Source: Balaenoptera acutorostrata
Lineage: Eukaryota; Chordata; Mammalia; Artiodactyla; Balaenopteridae
Assembly (NCBI RefSeq): GCF_949987535.1
Contig: NC_080066.1
Coordinates: 89,609,600 to 89,673,599, forward strand
DNA: 64,000 bases
Direction: 5' to 3'
The notes beneath the pieces are model-generated. The model worked only from the letters and a program-made list of their open reading frames with translations. It did no database searches and was not told the origin of the DNA. This document shows positions 24,513-36,602 of the stretch, piece by piece. Each line of letters starts with the position of its first letter. The stretch's first letter is position 1. The position numbers were made by a program, and so were the translations under genes.

Positions 24513-24548
24513 TACAAATACATATGTGTGTAGGTATACATATAAAAC
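24460..24548. repeat. (TA)n(CA)n microsatellite
   Basis: TA repeats from about 24467 pass into about twelve CA units near 24488-24512, then an imperfect CA/TG/TA mix. It is a candidate length-polymorphic locus. Confidence 0.85.
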
Positions 24549-24709
24549 TGTATATAGTATCACATATTATTTAAATTAGAAAGGAGGTTGAAATTGCTGA
24601 TTGCCTTGATTGTATTCTATTTCCAACAAGAAGGCAGTGAAATATAATGCAGCAAGTGACAAACAGTAGCACAAGCCTGTTATTTACATAACATGTATAC
24701 AGGTCTATG

Positions 24710-24895
24710 CTTCACCAAGCACTGTTACGTAAACTGCCTCATCTGAACCTCAAAACAACCCTGTTGATTTATTATTTCCCATACGACAGATGAGAGAAAA
24801 CTAAGGCACACAGAAACAGAGAAACTTTTTGCAGATCACATCGCTAATAGAGGATGGGATTCAAATTTGTCTTCTTTCTACTTGCTGCTCTAGCG
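24710..24895 (-). mobile_element. MIR SINE
   Basis: The complement of MIR is visible as 'ctcaaaacaaccctgttga' near 24751, 'gacagatgagagaaaactaa' near 24786 and 'gatgggattcaaatttgtct' near 24853. Confidence 0.7.
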
Positions 24896-25984
24896 GGCAC
24901 ATCTACTAAATGGCATCGATTCTGCTGGGTTAGGTCCTAAAGAAACCCATGATGATAAAGAACTACATCAATTTTCCCTTAGCACCCTGTTAGAGAAAGC
25001 ATAGAGACAATACCCTCAGACCAAGCAAAATGCCATGATATGTAAAAGGAATGTGATAAGGTAGAGAAACCATCCCTCCCATTTCCTACAAATCTAGATT
25101 GACTCTTACAAGTTTATCCCTAATTAAACAGCCTTCTAAATTCCTCCACCCCTTCCTTTACTTCTGAATCTACCATTTAGCTAACATTTTCAAGTTATTT
25201 TTTCCTACAAATGTGCTGGCCTTCTTGCATTGCCAGCCTTCAAACGTTTAATGAGAACACACTGGGCATGAGGCCTTGAGTCAACTCACCTTCTCTAGGT
25301 TGTATTTTCTAGCAAGCATTAGCATAAATACCAGCATGTTTACATCATAATTACTTTAATTCCCTTGGCCCCAACAGACCTGGAGTATGTCAATCCACAA
25401 TGATTTCAGGGGTAAGGGATGATTACTGGTCCATGAAACATAAATTACAATAAATGCTTGGAAACTTGGCACACCACTTCTAAAAGGATCACAACTTTGC
25501 ATCAGGAGGACACAGGGCTTTCTCATTGATGTGAGCAAATCACGATTTTCTAGGTCTTCAGGTTTTCATTTATAAAACAAGGATCAAAATTCTCATCTTT
25601 ACATTTTCTCCATGAAAATTAAAAATACGAACATTTTGGCATCTGAAAAGTATGTCAAAAGAAAAAGCATGTCAGAAAAGTATGTGTCTCCCTGGAGAAA
25701 ACCACTAAGTAAATATTACTATAAAATTGGCAAGACCCTTTCCTTTCTCTTTCCATAAAAGAGTTTAGCACCACTAGCAATGGTGCAAAGCAAGTGTCTA
25801 AGAAGTAAGAATTTTAAATGGCATGTGGACAATTATTTACACACACATGAATGTACAGAGATCTATATTTAGGGGCTTATTATTAATAACCAATTAACAG
25901 TGGTAGAGGCTAAAGTTAAAGGCCCAGTTTAAGTGATTATAGCTTTATGAGGGATATTTCCATTTTTTTATACAATAAAGATCC
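24896..25984. other. Unassigned stretch
   Basis: No gene or confident repeat is seen. A MIR-like 'catttataaaacaaggat' appears near 25567, too short to call. Confidence 0.45.
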
Positions 25985-26115
25985 ATATATCATTAGTCAA
26001 AGCATATTTATTGATTATTTAACATGTGCAAAGCACTGGGGATATAGGACTGAAGAAGTTCTTGTGTTTATTGAGCATATACCATATTCTAGGTGCTGTG
26101 CAGGAACATTTGCTT
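25985..26115 (-). mobile_element. L2/MIR 3'-end fragments
   Basis: Two consecutive complements of L2-type 3' ends: 'gcatatttattgattattta' with 'aagcactggggatat' at 26007-26045, then 'tattgagcatataccatatt' and 'aggtgctgtgcaggaac' at 26069-26107. They may be two separate copies of L2 or MIR. Confidence 0.55.
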
Positions 26116-27034
26116 GTGTATTTGTGAGTAGTGAGGGTTGGGGGGTAGGGACGAAAAAGAAGTATAGGAGAGAGGAACAGAGAATTCTAGCTCGAGTCTC
26201 AGTTCTATTTATCACTGGGATTCATACATATCTTGTGGAATTATTTTTCTATTTGCACAAGGGACTTATGAACTTCTTAAGTGAGTGCTAATTCAGACAA
26301 AACCACTTGGTCCGTGACAAGACCTCATTTATCAGTGAGATAAGGCAATCCATTGGACTGTCACTTTGATTTGTGTTCTGACCTAATTGTGCATGGACCC
26401 ATGTATATGGCACTTATCTATTAAAGAGGTATTTAAATTAAATGTGGGAGAGAGAGAAGAGAGAGATTCCATTTTGGCAAGGGTGCAGGTGGTTTGTACA
26501 TATGGAGGATTGCAAAGTATACAATATAACTTTGGCATCTTGAGAGTCTACCATGGCAGCATACCAGTAGCCCCTCAAACCAATAATCTCAGAAAAGTGA
26601 AAAGCAGACCTGGCCGTGCAATATACTGCAGGCAGATCTGGGGGTATCAGGAAGCTTGGCCCTTGGCATGAACCTGGGCATTGGTAGCAGTGGTTTGATA
26701 TGAAGCAGAGAACACAGGTGTATCACCAAAGGCACCTGAAGCAGGATGGGGTGGGAGGTGGAATGTCTAATGTCATACAATACTGAATGCATACCTTAAT
26801 GAGTGCATGTGAGACACCTCTAGGGACACCATGCTGTAGGGGCTGAATTTATTAAAATAGCAGTGAGCGGTCTACCTGCATTAATACTTTTTAGTATTTA
26901 TTATTTATATGACTCTGGAAAACAAGTTTTACACGGAAAGTATATTTAACAGCAATGACAATGAAAACTCATTGTCCTCATCTTACTGATAAGGAATTCT
27001 AACCCTCCAAAATGAAATCTCTTGTTAGGGTCAC
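26116..27034. other. Unassigned stretch
   Basis: No gene or recognisable repeat is seen, apart from a short GA-rich stretch near 26448-26466. Confidence 0.45.
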
Positions 27035-27510
27035 TATATAGGTTGAATGGTGGCCCTTAAAAAGATACGTCCATGTCCTAACCCCTGGAATCTCTGAATA
27101 TTACCTTATATGGCAACAGATGTGATCAAGTTTAGCATCTTGAGAGGAGGAGTTCATTCTGGATTATCTAGGTGGCTCTTAAATGCAATCGCATGTACCC
27201 TTATAAGAGAGAGGCGGAGGGAGTTTTGGAACGGACACACAGAGAAGAAGACACGCAGGAGAGAAGGAGGCAATGTGACCACAGAGGTGAAGATTGGAGT
27301 GATGCAGTCACAAGCCTGGAGCCACCAGAAGCCGGAAGAGGCAAGGAACAGATTCTCCCTAAAACCTCCAGAGGAGTCAGGCTTTGCTGACACCTTGATT
27401 TCAGACTTCCAGCTTCCACAACTATGTGTGAGAGAATACATTTCTGTTTTAAGCCCCCCAGTCTATGAGAATTTGTTTACAACCACTACAGGACTAAATA
27501 CACAGTCACA
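27035..27510 (+). mobile_element. Solo MLT1 LTR (MaLR)
   Basis: Forward MLT1 landmarks occur in order: 'ggttgaatggtggccc' near 27041, 'tccatgtcctaacccctgga' near 27070, 'tctggattatctaggtggc' near 27158, 'cccttataagagagaggcgg' near 27198, 'gtgatgcagtcacaagcctg' near 27299, and 'ttctgttttaagccccccag' near 27442. It has no internal region. Open frames on both strands here are by-products of this LTR. Confidence 0.85.
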
Positions 27511-28069
27511 CAATTAACTAGCAAGAGGAAGCCAGATGTTTGGGATCTAAGTTTGTCTGACTTTAAAATCTGTCTCTTTGGGCCCCACTGGGATGCCTCC
27601 CTTATGCCATCAACATATGCTGTGGCAATACGGTTCTTGGGCCTTTCAAGATACTTACTTACCATCTACTTTAGTCAAAACCACTCTCTATCTGGAAATC
27701 ACTATGTTACAATTTAAACAAAATGTATATGCAGTAAAGGCTGCAGCAGTTGAGACAAGAGAACTTGTTATGGGCAGAGATTATCAGGAAAAATTGTATG
27801 AAGGAGAAGGTTTTGAATTATGAGGAAACGGACACACCTAATTGCATAATTGTGAAGGACTAGTTAGAACATTGTGGGGTCTCTGAAGAACAGCTTGAGC
27901 AGTGTTTCAAGGGGAAAATTACAAGCCCCATTCAGAGTACACTGTGTAAGCCAGCTTGCAATTGAAAGTCTTGTGCTTAAATGAAAAACTAATTAGATTT
28001 ACATCCTGGTTGTTTCTGTTATTTCTATAGTGGATTGTTATTATCCTTTCTGGAATCTGAGGTATTCTT
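27511..28069. other. Unassigned stretch
   Basis: No gene or recognisable repeat is seen. Confidence 0.45.
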
Positions 28070-28225
28070 ATTTACTTACTGAAGATCCTTCTCTTAAAAA
28101 AAAATCCTTCCCACATCCAAGGTCATTATTGAATTGGTTTTGTATCTACATCTCTTTATGGTCAGGCATTTTCTTTCTGTCCATGTGCCTCTTTCAATGC
28201 CATCTGTTTTGCTAAGGGATTTAGT
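28070..28225 (-). mobile_element. Possible old L1 fragment
   Basis: 'aaaaaaatccttcccacatc' at about 28100 followed by 'gtccatgtgcctctttcaat' resembles the complement of an L1 ORF2 segment. It is diverged and short. Confidence 0.35.
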
Positions 28226-28385
28226 GAATTACAAGCCAGACCAACAAAATACAGGTCATAAATGCTGGTTTCTTGAAAAACAAGTTTTAGCTTTACTTCA
28301 GCCCTTTACCCCCTCCACCAATGGTGAATTAAGTCATCTTCATGAGAGATAAAGTTACTTACATTCCTGCCTAACCTTAGTAACC

Positions 28386-28405
28386 AAAAAAAAAAAAAAA
28401 AAAAA
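28386..28405. repeat. poly(A) tract, 20 nt
   Basis: A run of 20 A. No processed copy or SINE is recognisable directly upstream of it. Confidence 0.85.
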
Positions 28406-28799
28406 GGCCTTTTATCTATTAATTGTAAATGAGCAATCACAATTTGCTATGGCTCACAGAAACAGGAAAAAACAGTAACAACAAGCCACCACAACTAATG
28501 TGTTTTTCATTTTCTCTGTGAACCTGAACAACTTGGTAGTCTTAATTCTAGTTCATTACTGCCAATGATTTAATCTCTATGGCAGAGAAGCAAGAAATAT
28601 GTTTATGTCCAGGGTAGTAACAGTGTCACTAAGATCAATACTCACAGGTACTGTAGGAAACAGGTTCAGTTTCAGTTTTTGCAAAAACACCTATATGTTT
28701 CCCACCTGAGAAGAACAAGGCTGAGATGGGCATTTGGGGTGTGGCTTTCACCCTCTAGAGCTATTGGTCAGGCAACATACAGTAGTAGCACTTTCTTGC

Positions 28800-28915
28800 T
28801 ACCTAAGGCACAGAGCTAGGGAATGTGGGGAATGAAAAAGGTTTAAAGTGTCATTTCTGCCCTAAAATTCTAGTTGGGGAGATGAGAAACAATGTCTTAT
28901 TATTTTAACAGTCCC
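28800..28915 (-). mobile_element. L2-like fragment
   Basis: 'gggaatgtggggaatgaaaa' then 'cctaaaattctagttgggga' follow the complement of the L2 3' region. Confidence 0.5.
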
Positions 28916-29694
28916 AAACAATCAAAACCAAAAGAACCTCAAATAAGAGTTCAAGACAACAAAAACAGCACAAGATAGGACACATTTATCAATAATTGCT
29001 ACAGGATATCAGAGAAATGAGAGAACATATTATACTGGAGTGGTCTGGAAAAACTCCATGGCAGTACCAAGATTCAAAATGAATTATGCTAGATGGATAT
29101 AAAAGGCCACAAACAATCAATATCTAGAATCACCAACTGGTACCTTTATGAATATTCAATATACTCTGGTAATGCACGAGGACTGTATTTCTCATGCGGC
29201 AGGATCAAATCTGCTGTGAACTAACTTGAACCAGTGCACATCTGTAGCCTTTTCCTTCTAACACAGTATAAATATGAGTATGCAAATAGACATATACATT
29301 TCCTTTACCTATTATACAAATGTGTCCTGCAAGTGGAAGTTCTAATCTTATGGATTTTATCCCTTTGGAACTATTTGTGTGTTTGTATTGACCTTAGTTC
29401 ATCCTTCTTAAATTAACATAGGAGGACCAGATTTTCCATTCCAAATAGAATGACTCATCTAAGTAGAGAAAGCAATAAAATTTCCAAGAAGGAGCCTCTT
29501 CCTAACATCCTGTACACCTCATTTTATCAATAAGAATTTACTTGGAGATATTAGGAGGAGGAGGAGTAGCACTACTACTACTAATTTTAATGATGGAAAG
29601 ATTCTGGTCCCATGCCATCTATTATATTTTCATACAATTATCAAGTCTGACAGACAAACCTTAGATTCTTGTTCTCCCAGATTCAACTTAACTA
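28916..29694. other. Unassigned stretch
   Basis: No gene is seen. A short GGA/GTA/CTA trinucleotide patch lies at about 29552-29582. Confidence 0.45.
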
Positions 29695-29812
29695 TTTATC
29701 TGACAAATATTATAGAATGCCTTCTTTATACTAAGTAATGTTTCAGGCACTGCAGTTATAATGGTAGTGGCGGGGAAGGTAAAAGGTCTGCATGTTCATG
29801 GAGTTTACATTC

Positions 29813-29849
<37 letters not shown>

Positions 29850-30255
29850 GGGGGCGGGGGAGACAGACAATAAACAAGTGGTACAGTGACTAAAGGTAAT
29901 TCAGATTGTGAGGTATCTGCTATGTGGAAATAACGGTGATGTGATGAGATGGTGAGCGACTGTTGGGGGTGGTGGAAGTGGGAGTGCAGTTACTTTAGAT
30001 GGTGTGGTCACCAAAGGCCTCTCTGAGAAGGTCACATTCAAATTAATAACTGAATGAAGGGAAGAGTGGTCCAGGTAGGGAAAAGAGCAAGTATGAAGGC
30101 CCTAGGGTGGAAGTGAGCTTGTTCAAGGATAAGCAAGGAGATCAGCAGGGCTGAAGCAGGGTGAGAGAGGGGGAGTGTTGGGAAGAAGCAGGAAGAGGAA
30201 GTAGGCAGGAGTTAGACCATGTGGGGCCTTGTGGACCATGGAAAGGATTCACTAT
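29695..30255 (-). mobile_element. L2 copy interrupted by a (TG)n tract
   Basis: The complement of L2 is well followed: 'ttcaggcactgcagttataa' near 29742, 'catggagtttacattcaact' near 29798, 'gagacagacaataaacaagt' near 29861, 'ggcctctctgagaaggtcac' near 30017, 'aaggccctagggtggaagtg' near 30097 and 'atgtggggccttgtggacca' near 30219. At 29816-29848 a TG microsatellite interrupts the block. Confidence 0.8.
29816..29848. repeat. (TG)n microsatellite
   Basis: About 16 TG units, followed by a G-rich segment. Confidence 0.9.
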
Positions 30256-31474
30256 GCCTTCTTAGGGCAAATACTAATAGTAATTTCATAAGATCAAGGT
30301 AAATTTAGTTGAATTCATTTCTAAGTTATTATATCTGCTATTGTATATTAAGATACTCATTGGTAACAAACATTTTAGATACTTATTTGAACATTTACTA
30401 AAAATATAACATTTACCAAAACTGAGATTTGTTGTTTACATAGTCTGATGACCCTATTTCAGCTTAAATAAAAATTATGGGATTTTTGCAATACATTTCA
30501 GTGCTCCCCATCCTCATCTTACAAAATTATCTACACAAAAGGATCACGTAACACTAACAAATCACCTATTTTCAGTTGTCTTTGTTCCTTCTTATACTCT
30601 GTCTTCAAGCATACACCATCATGATGTAGTTTTAATCACAACAGATACATGATTTTCCTCCAGTGCTTTCAAAGCACATTTAGATTAGGGTACTTATTAT
30701 TTTGTAAGATTTGGTCATTGGCAAGAAGATTTCTCAGCAACTCTAAATAAGCTTGGTTAACTGGACTTCATTGATCACTCCTTGCAATGATTTTTCCCCT
30801 CTCTTTGAGGCAAATCTTCACTTCTTTTCAAAATTGCTATTTCAGGGTAAAAAAGGACTTCAGACGAAAAGTAATTGCTGACAAGCAGTAATGAGTCTGA
30901 CTTCCTCTTACTAGGCTCCCTGGGTATAAAAATTAGATTCTAAGTAATTTCTAAATAATTTCTGAGAATTCACAGGAGGAGAATTCCTCCTTTTAGCTGA
31001 GTGCCATTTGTTTGCAAATGAGAAGACACAGCTGTGGGATGGCTAATTAGAAGACTTTAACCTCACCTAACTATGTCTTAACAAAACCTAGAAAATAGAC
31101 TTTTTTCTTAGTCTCCGTGTAAGATTTTTAAACTCTCTGACTTGGGGATTTGAATATCGGGATCTAGAGAGCTTGAAAAGTCAATGGAGGAATTAGTGGA
31201 AGTGATTTTTAGGAATGGATTTTATTTCATAAATTCATGTGTTACCTAGAAAATTGAAGTAAAAGGACCAAATACAGTATATTCTATACTACTCCACATT
31301 TTTCCTCAGATAGTTATCTCTGGTATTGCCACAAAGATGAAATCCTTTTCAAAAGAATTTAAGAGTGTTCTCTATTGCTAATAAAATCTAGTATTGGTTT
31401 AAGTAAAAGCCTAGAGGGAAAAATAAGAAAATCTCTCATTTGTTTTGTGGTTATTTTACAAGTTTTAATTTCCC
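30256..31474. other. Unassigned stretch
   Basis: About 1.2 kb with no gene or named repeat. It is AT-rich and repeat-poor, another reasonable place to test conservation by alignment. Confidence 0.5.
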
Positions 31475-31685
31475 TTTCAGGTATCACAGGCATCTCAAAC
31501 TTAATACAGTCAATACAGAAATCTTGATTCCCACACTCACTATCCCATCTATTAGTCCATGGTCTTTCCTACTAGTCACCATGTGCCCAGTGCCAAATCA
31601 AGCTAGGTTGTTCTTCATTCTCTTTCTCAGACCCTCCTTCAACTCCATCCACGTCCAGTTCATCTGCAAGCTCTATTAACATAGT
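31475..31685 (+). mobile_element. L2 internal fragment
   Basis: 'caggcatctcaaacttaata' at about 31488 followed by 'acagaaatcttgattcccac' near 31514 matches the L2 internal region upstream of its 3' end. Confidence 0.55.
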
Positions 31686-31689
31686 CCAC

Positions 31690-32195
31690 AAAATACATCA
31701 CAAGGCTGCAATCAAGGAATTGCTGGGCTGTGTTCTTATCTGGGGGCTCAACTGAAAAGAATCTGGTTTCAAGCTTATTCAGGTTATTGGCAGAATTCAT
31801 TTTCTTACAACTGTTTGACTGAGTGGACTGGCTTTTTGCTGGAGGTTGGCTAAAGATTGCTTTCAGGTCACTGTGGCCACAAGAAGTTCCTGAAGTCTGT
31901 CTATATGTCCCTTCCACATGGATTTCTCCAACATAGCCACTTACTCCATCGAGCCTATGAGAAGAGTCTTTGGTTTGAGTAGGCTAAGACAGAGTTTTAT
32001 ATAATGTAACATTATGATGAGAGTTGTTCCCTATCATCTTTGCCATATAATATAACCTTATTACAGGAGTGATATACCATCACCTTTACCATATTTAATT
32101 GGTTAGAAACAAGTCACAGGTTCCACCTACACTCAAGGGGAGGAGGGTACACAAAGGCTTGAACACAAGAAGGTGGGAATCACTGGGGCTTATCT
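31690..32195 (-). mobile_element. MLT1-like MaLR LTR
   Basis: The complement of an MLT1-type LTR: 'aaggctgcaatcaaggaatt' at 31702, 'tattggcagaattcattttc' near 31785, 'gacagagttttatataatgt' near 31988, 'aattggttagaaacaagtca' near 32097 and 'acactcaaggggaggagggt' near 32129. No internal sequence remains. Confidence 0.7.
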
Positions 32196-33077
32196 TAAGG
32201 TCTTCCTGCCAGATTATAACTGAGATTATTTATTACAGTTTTAAAATTTTATTGTTCTTGGCTCATGTTCTTACTATTTCCTTTCATTTGCTTACTTTGG
32301 TTTAAATTGCTTTTCAGTTCAAAATACATCCTGATTTCCTTTTTGATCTTTTCTTTGATACACAGGTTAATTAGCAGTGCGTTAGTTAGTTTCCAAATAC
32401 TTGGGCATTTTCAAGATATCATTCTGTTATTGATATCTAACTTAACTCCCTTGTGGTCAGGGAATATACTTTAAATATCTAGAATCTTTTTTAAATTCAC
32501 AAGACTTGTTTTATGGTCAGAATATTGTCTATCTTGGTAAATGTTCCATGAGCACTTGAAAAACAATACGTACCCTTTTATTATTGGGTAAAGTCTTCCA
32601 TAAATATCAATTAGGGCAAATTGGTTGATAGTGTTAAGTCTTCTATAGCTTTATTTAATGTACATTTTCTATTGCTATTGAAAGAAGGTTGTTGAAATCT
32701 CCAACTACGATTGTCAATTTGTCTAATTCTCCTTTTACTACTATCAGTTTTTGCTTCATGCATTTGGAAGCTTCGTTTTAAGTGCATAAATATTAAGAAT
32801 TGTTATGTTCTCTTGATGAATTGATTTCTTTACCATTATGAAATGATGTTCTTTATCTCTGGTCATATTCTTTTTCTGTTATCAATATAGCTACTCAACT
32901 TTCTTTTAAATAGTGTTATGGTATAATTTCTTGTATCATTTTACTTTTAACCAATTTTTATATTTCAAGTTAGTTTCTTGTGAGCAACATATCTTGGTTC
33001 TTAGTTTTTTATTCAGTCTGACAATCTCTCATTTTTAATTTGGTGTTTAAACCATTTACATTTAAAGTAATTATTGA

Positions 33078-33315
33078 CATCAGTCCCCAACTCTTTTGGC
33101 ACCAGGGACCGGTTTCGTGGAAGACAATTTTTCCATGGATGGGGCGGGTTGGGGGAGGGATGGTTCAGGCAGTAATGTGAGTGATAGGGAGCGATGGGGA
33201 GGCAGCAGATGAAGCTTTGCTTGGTAGCCCACCACTCACTTCCGGCTGTACGGTCCGGTTCCTAACAGGCCACGGACTCCTACCAGTCCGCGGCCCGGGG
33301 GGTTAGGAACCCCTG
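33078..33315 (+). mobile_element. MER1-type hAT-Charlie DNA transposon with 8-bp target duplication
   Basis: The termini are inverted: 'catcagtccccaac' at the left against the complement of 'ttaggaacccctg' at the right. Inside are 'accagggaccggtttcgtgg' and 'cggttcctaacaggccacgg', typical of MER1. An 8-bp target site flanks it: 'attattga' at 33070-33077 and 'attattgg' at 33316-33323, one mismatch. It is far too short to encode a transposase and is thus non-autonomous. Confidence 0.88.
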
Positions 33316-33401
33316 ATTATTGGTATCATTGTATTTAAATCTACCAGGCTGTTCATTGTTTTATACGTGTCTCCTCTCTTCCTTATTCACTTTTTCCCTT
33401 T

Positions 33402-33798
33402 ATTACAGATTGAATGTGCACTCCCCCTCCAATTCAGATGTTGAAGCCTTAACCTACAATGTGATGTATTTGTAGATGGGGCCTTCGGAAAGTAATTAGA
33501 GTTAGATTATGTCATGAGGGTGGGGCTCTCATGATGGAATTGGTGGCCTTTTAAGATGAAGAAGAGTGATCTCCCTCCCTCTCTCCACATGTACACACCA
33601 AGGAAAGGATATTTGAAGATATAACATTAATGTGGCCATCTTCAAGTCAGGAAGAGAGCTCTCAACAGGAACTGAATCAATCAGCTGGCACTTTGGTTTT
33701 GAGTTTCCCAGCTTCCAGAACTGTGAGAAGTAAGTTTCTGTCGTTTAAGGCACCCAGTCTATGGTATTTTATTATGGCACCCTGAGCAGACCAAGACA
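33402..33798 (+). mobile_element. Solo MST/MLT1A-type MaLR LTR inside the L1
   Basis: Forward landmarks are 'cagattgaatgtgcactccc' at the start, 'aacctacaatgtgatg' near 33452, 'gtcatgagggtggggctctc' near 33511, 'tccagaactgtgagaagtaa' near 33714 and 'cacccagtctatggtatttt' near 33752, ending near 'accaagaca'. L1 sequence resumes on either side ('tttttcccttta' left, 'ccttttattcctg' right). Confidence 0.85.
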
Positions 33799-35824
33799 TC
33801 CTTTTATTCCTGTTTTCTTTTGAATTAGTGGAATGTATTTTTAAATTATTCTACTTTATATCCTTTGTTAGCCTATTAGCTATGTCTCTTTTTTATAGTG
33901 TTGCTTTAGGGTTTATAGTGCATACATCTTTAAAAGAGATCACTCACTTCAAGTAATATTATGTCACTTCATGTAGAGTATGAGACCGTTACAACATCCA
34001 TTTCTCCTTTCCCATTTTTTTGCTATTCTTATCATCATGCATTTTACTACTACATATATAATAAATCCCCTCAATATGCCAATATTATTTGTTTTAAATA
34101 ATCAATTGTATTTTTAAAAAAAGAATTTTAATATACACCACATGTTTATCATTTCCAGTGCTTTTCATTCCTTTGTGTAAATTTAGATTTCAGATTTTGT
34201 CTGTTTGAAAATATTTTTATTTTGGTTTTCATTTTTGAGAGATATTTCTGCTGAGTATAGATTCTAGGTTGACAATTTTGCTCTTTCAGTACTTTAAAGA
34301 TGTTGCTTCTCTATCTTCTGGCTTGCATTGTTTTTAATGAGAAGTCTGAGATCGTTCTTATCTTTCTTCCCCTGTATGTACTTTTTTTCTTCTTTGGCTA
34401 CTTTAAAATTTTTCTTTTTATTACTGGTTTTGGCAATTTATGTTTATGATATGCCTTGATGAAGTTTTCTTCATGTTCTTAGCCTGGTATTCATTGAAAT
34501 AGTTTCTTGGATCTCTGGGTTTATATTTTTCATCAAATTTATAAAATTTTCACCCTTTATTTCCTCAAATATTTTTTTCTATAACTCCCTCCCTTTTGAG
34601 GACTCCAATAACAAATATATTAGGCTGCTTGAAATTTTCCTATACCTCACTGATGCTCTCTTCATTTTTTAATTTTTCAGTCTTTTTTTCCTCTGTGTGT
34701 TTCATTATGATTATTTTCTATTGCCATGTCTTCAAATTCACTAATCTTTTCTTCTGTAGTGTCCAATCTCATTCTATGTACTTTTAAATCTCAGTTCTTT
34801 TTTCATTTCTGTGCTTTATTTGGATATTTTCAAATATCTTCCATGTCTCTCCTTAACATGCTCATGCTTTCTTTTACTTTTCTGAACGTATGGAATATAC
34901 TTATAATATTATTTTAATATCCTTGTGTGCTAATTCTTTCATTGGTGTCATTTCTGAGTCTTTTGTATTGATTGATCTTTTCTCCTAATAACGGGTGTAT
35001 CTTACTTCTTTGCAGTAAATTTTTATTGGATGCTTGACACACAAATTTTACTTTTTTGGATGGTGTATATTTTTATATTCTTTTAAATATGTTTGAGTTT
35101 TGTTCTGTGACTCAAATAAATTACCTGGTAAGCTTTTCCAGGCTTGCCTCCAAGCTTTTTTTTATGGGGGACCAGAGCAGCCTTTTGTTTAAGGCTAATT
35201 TTTCAGTGCTACTAAAGCAATACAATTCTGAGTACTCTACCCAAAGCCCTGTGTATTACAAGGTTTTTCCACTCTGGCTGTTAGGAACAAAAATTATTAC
35301 AAGTGTTGTGTGATCTCTTGGGACTGTTTCACCTGTCCTTTATAAGTCCTTTCTCCACATATGGTGGTTTCATCACATCCTTGTGCTGAGCAGAATCAAG
35401 GAGAACACTTAAGGAGAAAGCTTCAGAGATCTCAGAAGTCCTCTCTGTGTACAGCTCTGTCCTCTCCAGTACTCTGTCCTACAAATTCTAACCTCTTTGG
35501 CTTCCCTGAATTCTCAACTCCATCTCTTCAGTTCAGGGAGACTACTGGGATCTGTTTGAGGTCCCCTTTCTGGAAATTCTTGGGGCAGTAAGCTGAAACA
35601 GTCACAGGGCTTGCCTCATTTTTTTTTTTTTTTTCTTTACATAAGGTATCATTGTATTATACTGCCTATTATCCAATATCTGAAAACTGTTGTTCTGTAT
35701 ATGTTGCCCATTTCTTGTTGTCGAAGGGAGGTGAATAAATGTGGTCTCTGGTCCTCATTCTTACCAGAAGTGGAAGTGAGCAGGTATCCTCAATCTTTCC
35801 ATTTTGTGCCATGACCTCTATTAG

Positions 35825-36372
35825 CAGTCCTGTGGAATCGACTCACTCTTCTCAGAATATTGTTATTACATACATACATGCAACTAAAGCATAGGATAAC
35901 AAAATAAATGAATTATGCTGAAACACATTTATAAAAATATTTTAAAAACTAATTGCATTAAACTAACACACCATTATAAAGCAATTATACTCCAATAAAG
36001 ATGTTAAAAAAAATAATTGCATTACTATAATATATGTGCTTCTACATTAAGACATTTAAAAATTCTAGCAGCTGGTCTAATAATTACCAAAATTTGAAGC
36101 AGTGTTGAGCATAAATAATATTTCCAGATATCTGCAACAGCTGTATGTCTTACGAAAATATTTTTAATTTCTATTGGTGACAAAATCACAAGAACTGCTA
36201 ATACTACTGAGATTTGGATACTGCATCCATAATTGAAGGAATGTTAAATTTCAGTTAGAGGTTAGCGAAAATAAAGCTGTATTTTTTTCTTAGCTAAGTT
36301 CATGGACTCCTGCATTGTCCATGAATATCATGGAAATCTATGGACCCCATGTTAAGAAATACTGTTGTAGAG
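35825..36372. mobile_element. Old interspersed repeat of uncertain family
   Basis: The blocks 'ctggtctaataattacca' near 36074, 'ttctattggtgacaaaatca' near 36170 and 'aatttcagttagaggttagc' near 36247, with an end of 'ccatgttaagaaatactg', recall an old mammalian medium-copy repeat, perhaps DNA-transposon derived. I cannot name the family with certainty. A tiny L1 insertion splits it at 35961-36013. Confidence 0.5.
35961..36013 (+). mobile_element. 53-bp L1 3' tip with 11-bp target duplication
   Basis: Only the last part of an L1 3' UTR is present: 'aactaacacaccattataaa', 'tactccaataaagatg' and a short A-tail. The duplication 'taattgcatta' lies at 35950-35960 and 36014-36024, exact over 11 bp. 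The 3' end sequence is of the type common in cetartiodactyl L1 elements. Confidence 0.85.
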
Positions 36373-36464
36373 AAACCTTCCTGAATCTTTGATCTTGGGG
36401 ATTAAGTCATGGTTCATAGAATTTGCTGCCTCTACCACCTTGGTTTCTCAAACTTGCTGCTAGT

Positions 36465-36602
36465 TCTATATCCTCACTGTTAGTGAGAGCCTGAAGAACA
36501 GTAGGATTAAATTGGATAGTAGGGGAAGAATTTACCATTGTGTTTGGCACCCAATAAGCCTACATAACATAGCTAGTAATCGTCATCACCATCATTATCA
36601 TG
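36465..36602 (+). mobile_element. MIR 3' end
   Basis: 'tttggcacccaataagcc' near 36544 followed by ATC/ATT-type repeats near 36581-36600 matches the MIR 3' end. Confidence 0.5.

Larger units (their letters stand above)
32215..35810 (-). mobile_element. Long old LINE-1, minus strand, split by two later insertions
   Basis: Read on the minus strand, it runs from the L1 5' UTR/ORF1 region (right) to the middle of ORF2 (left). ORF2 landmarks are the complements 'tgaaatctccaactacgatt' near 32694 and 'aatttggtgtttaaaccatt' near 33037. At the right, 'ccaatatctgaaaactgttg' near 35671 lies in the 5' region. A MER1 transposon at 33078-33315 and an MST-type LTR at 33402-33798 interrupt it, so the L1 is older than both. 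It is full of stops. Confidence 0.85.

Noticed and set aside
27110..27517. Open frame of 135 codons with a basic, glutamate-rich sequence
   Set aside because: It lies entirely in an MLT1 LTR, which carries no gene.
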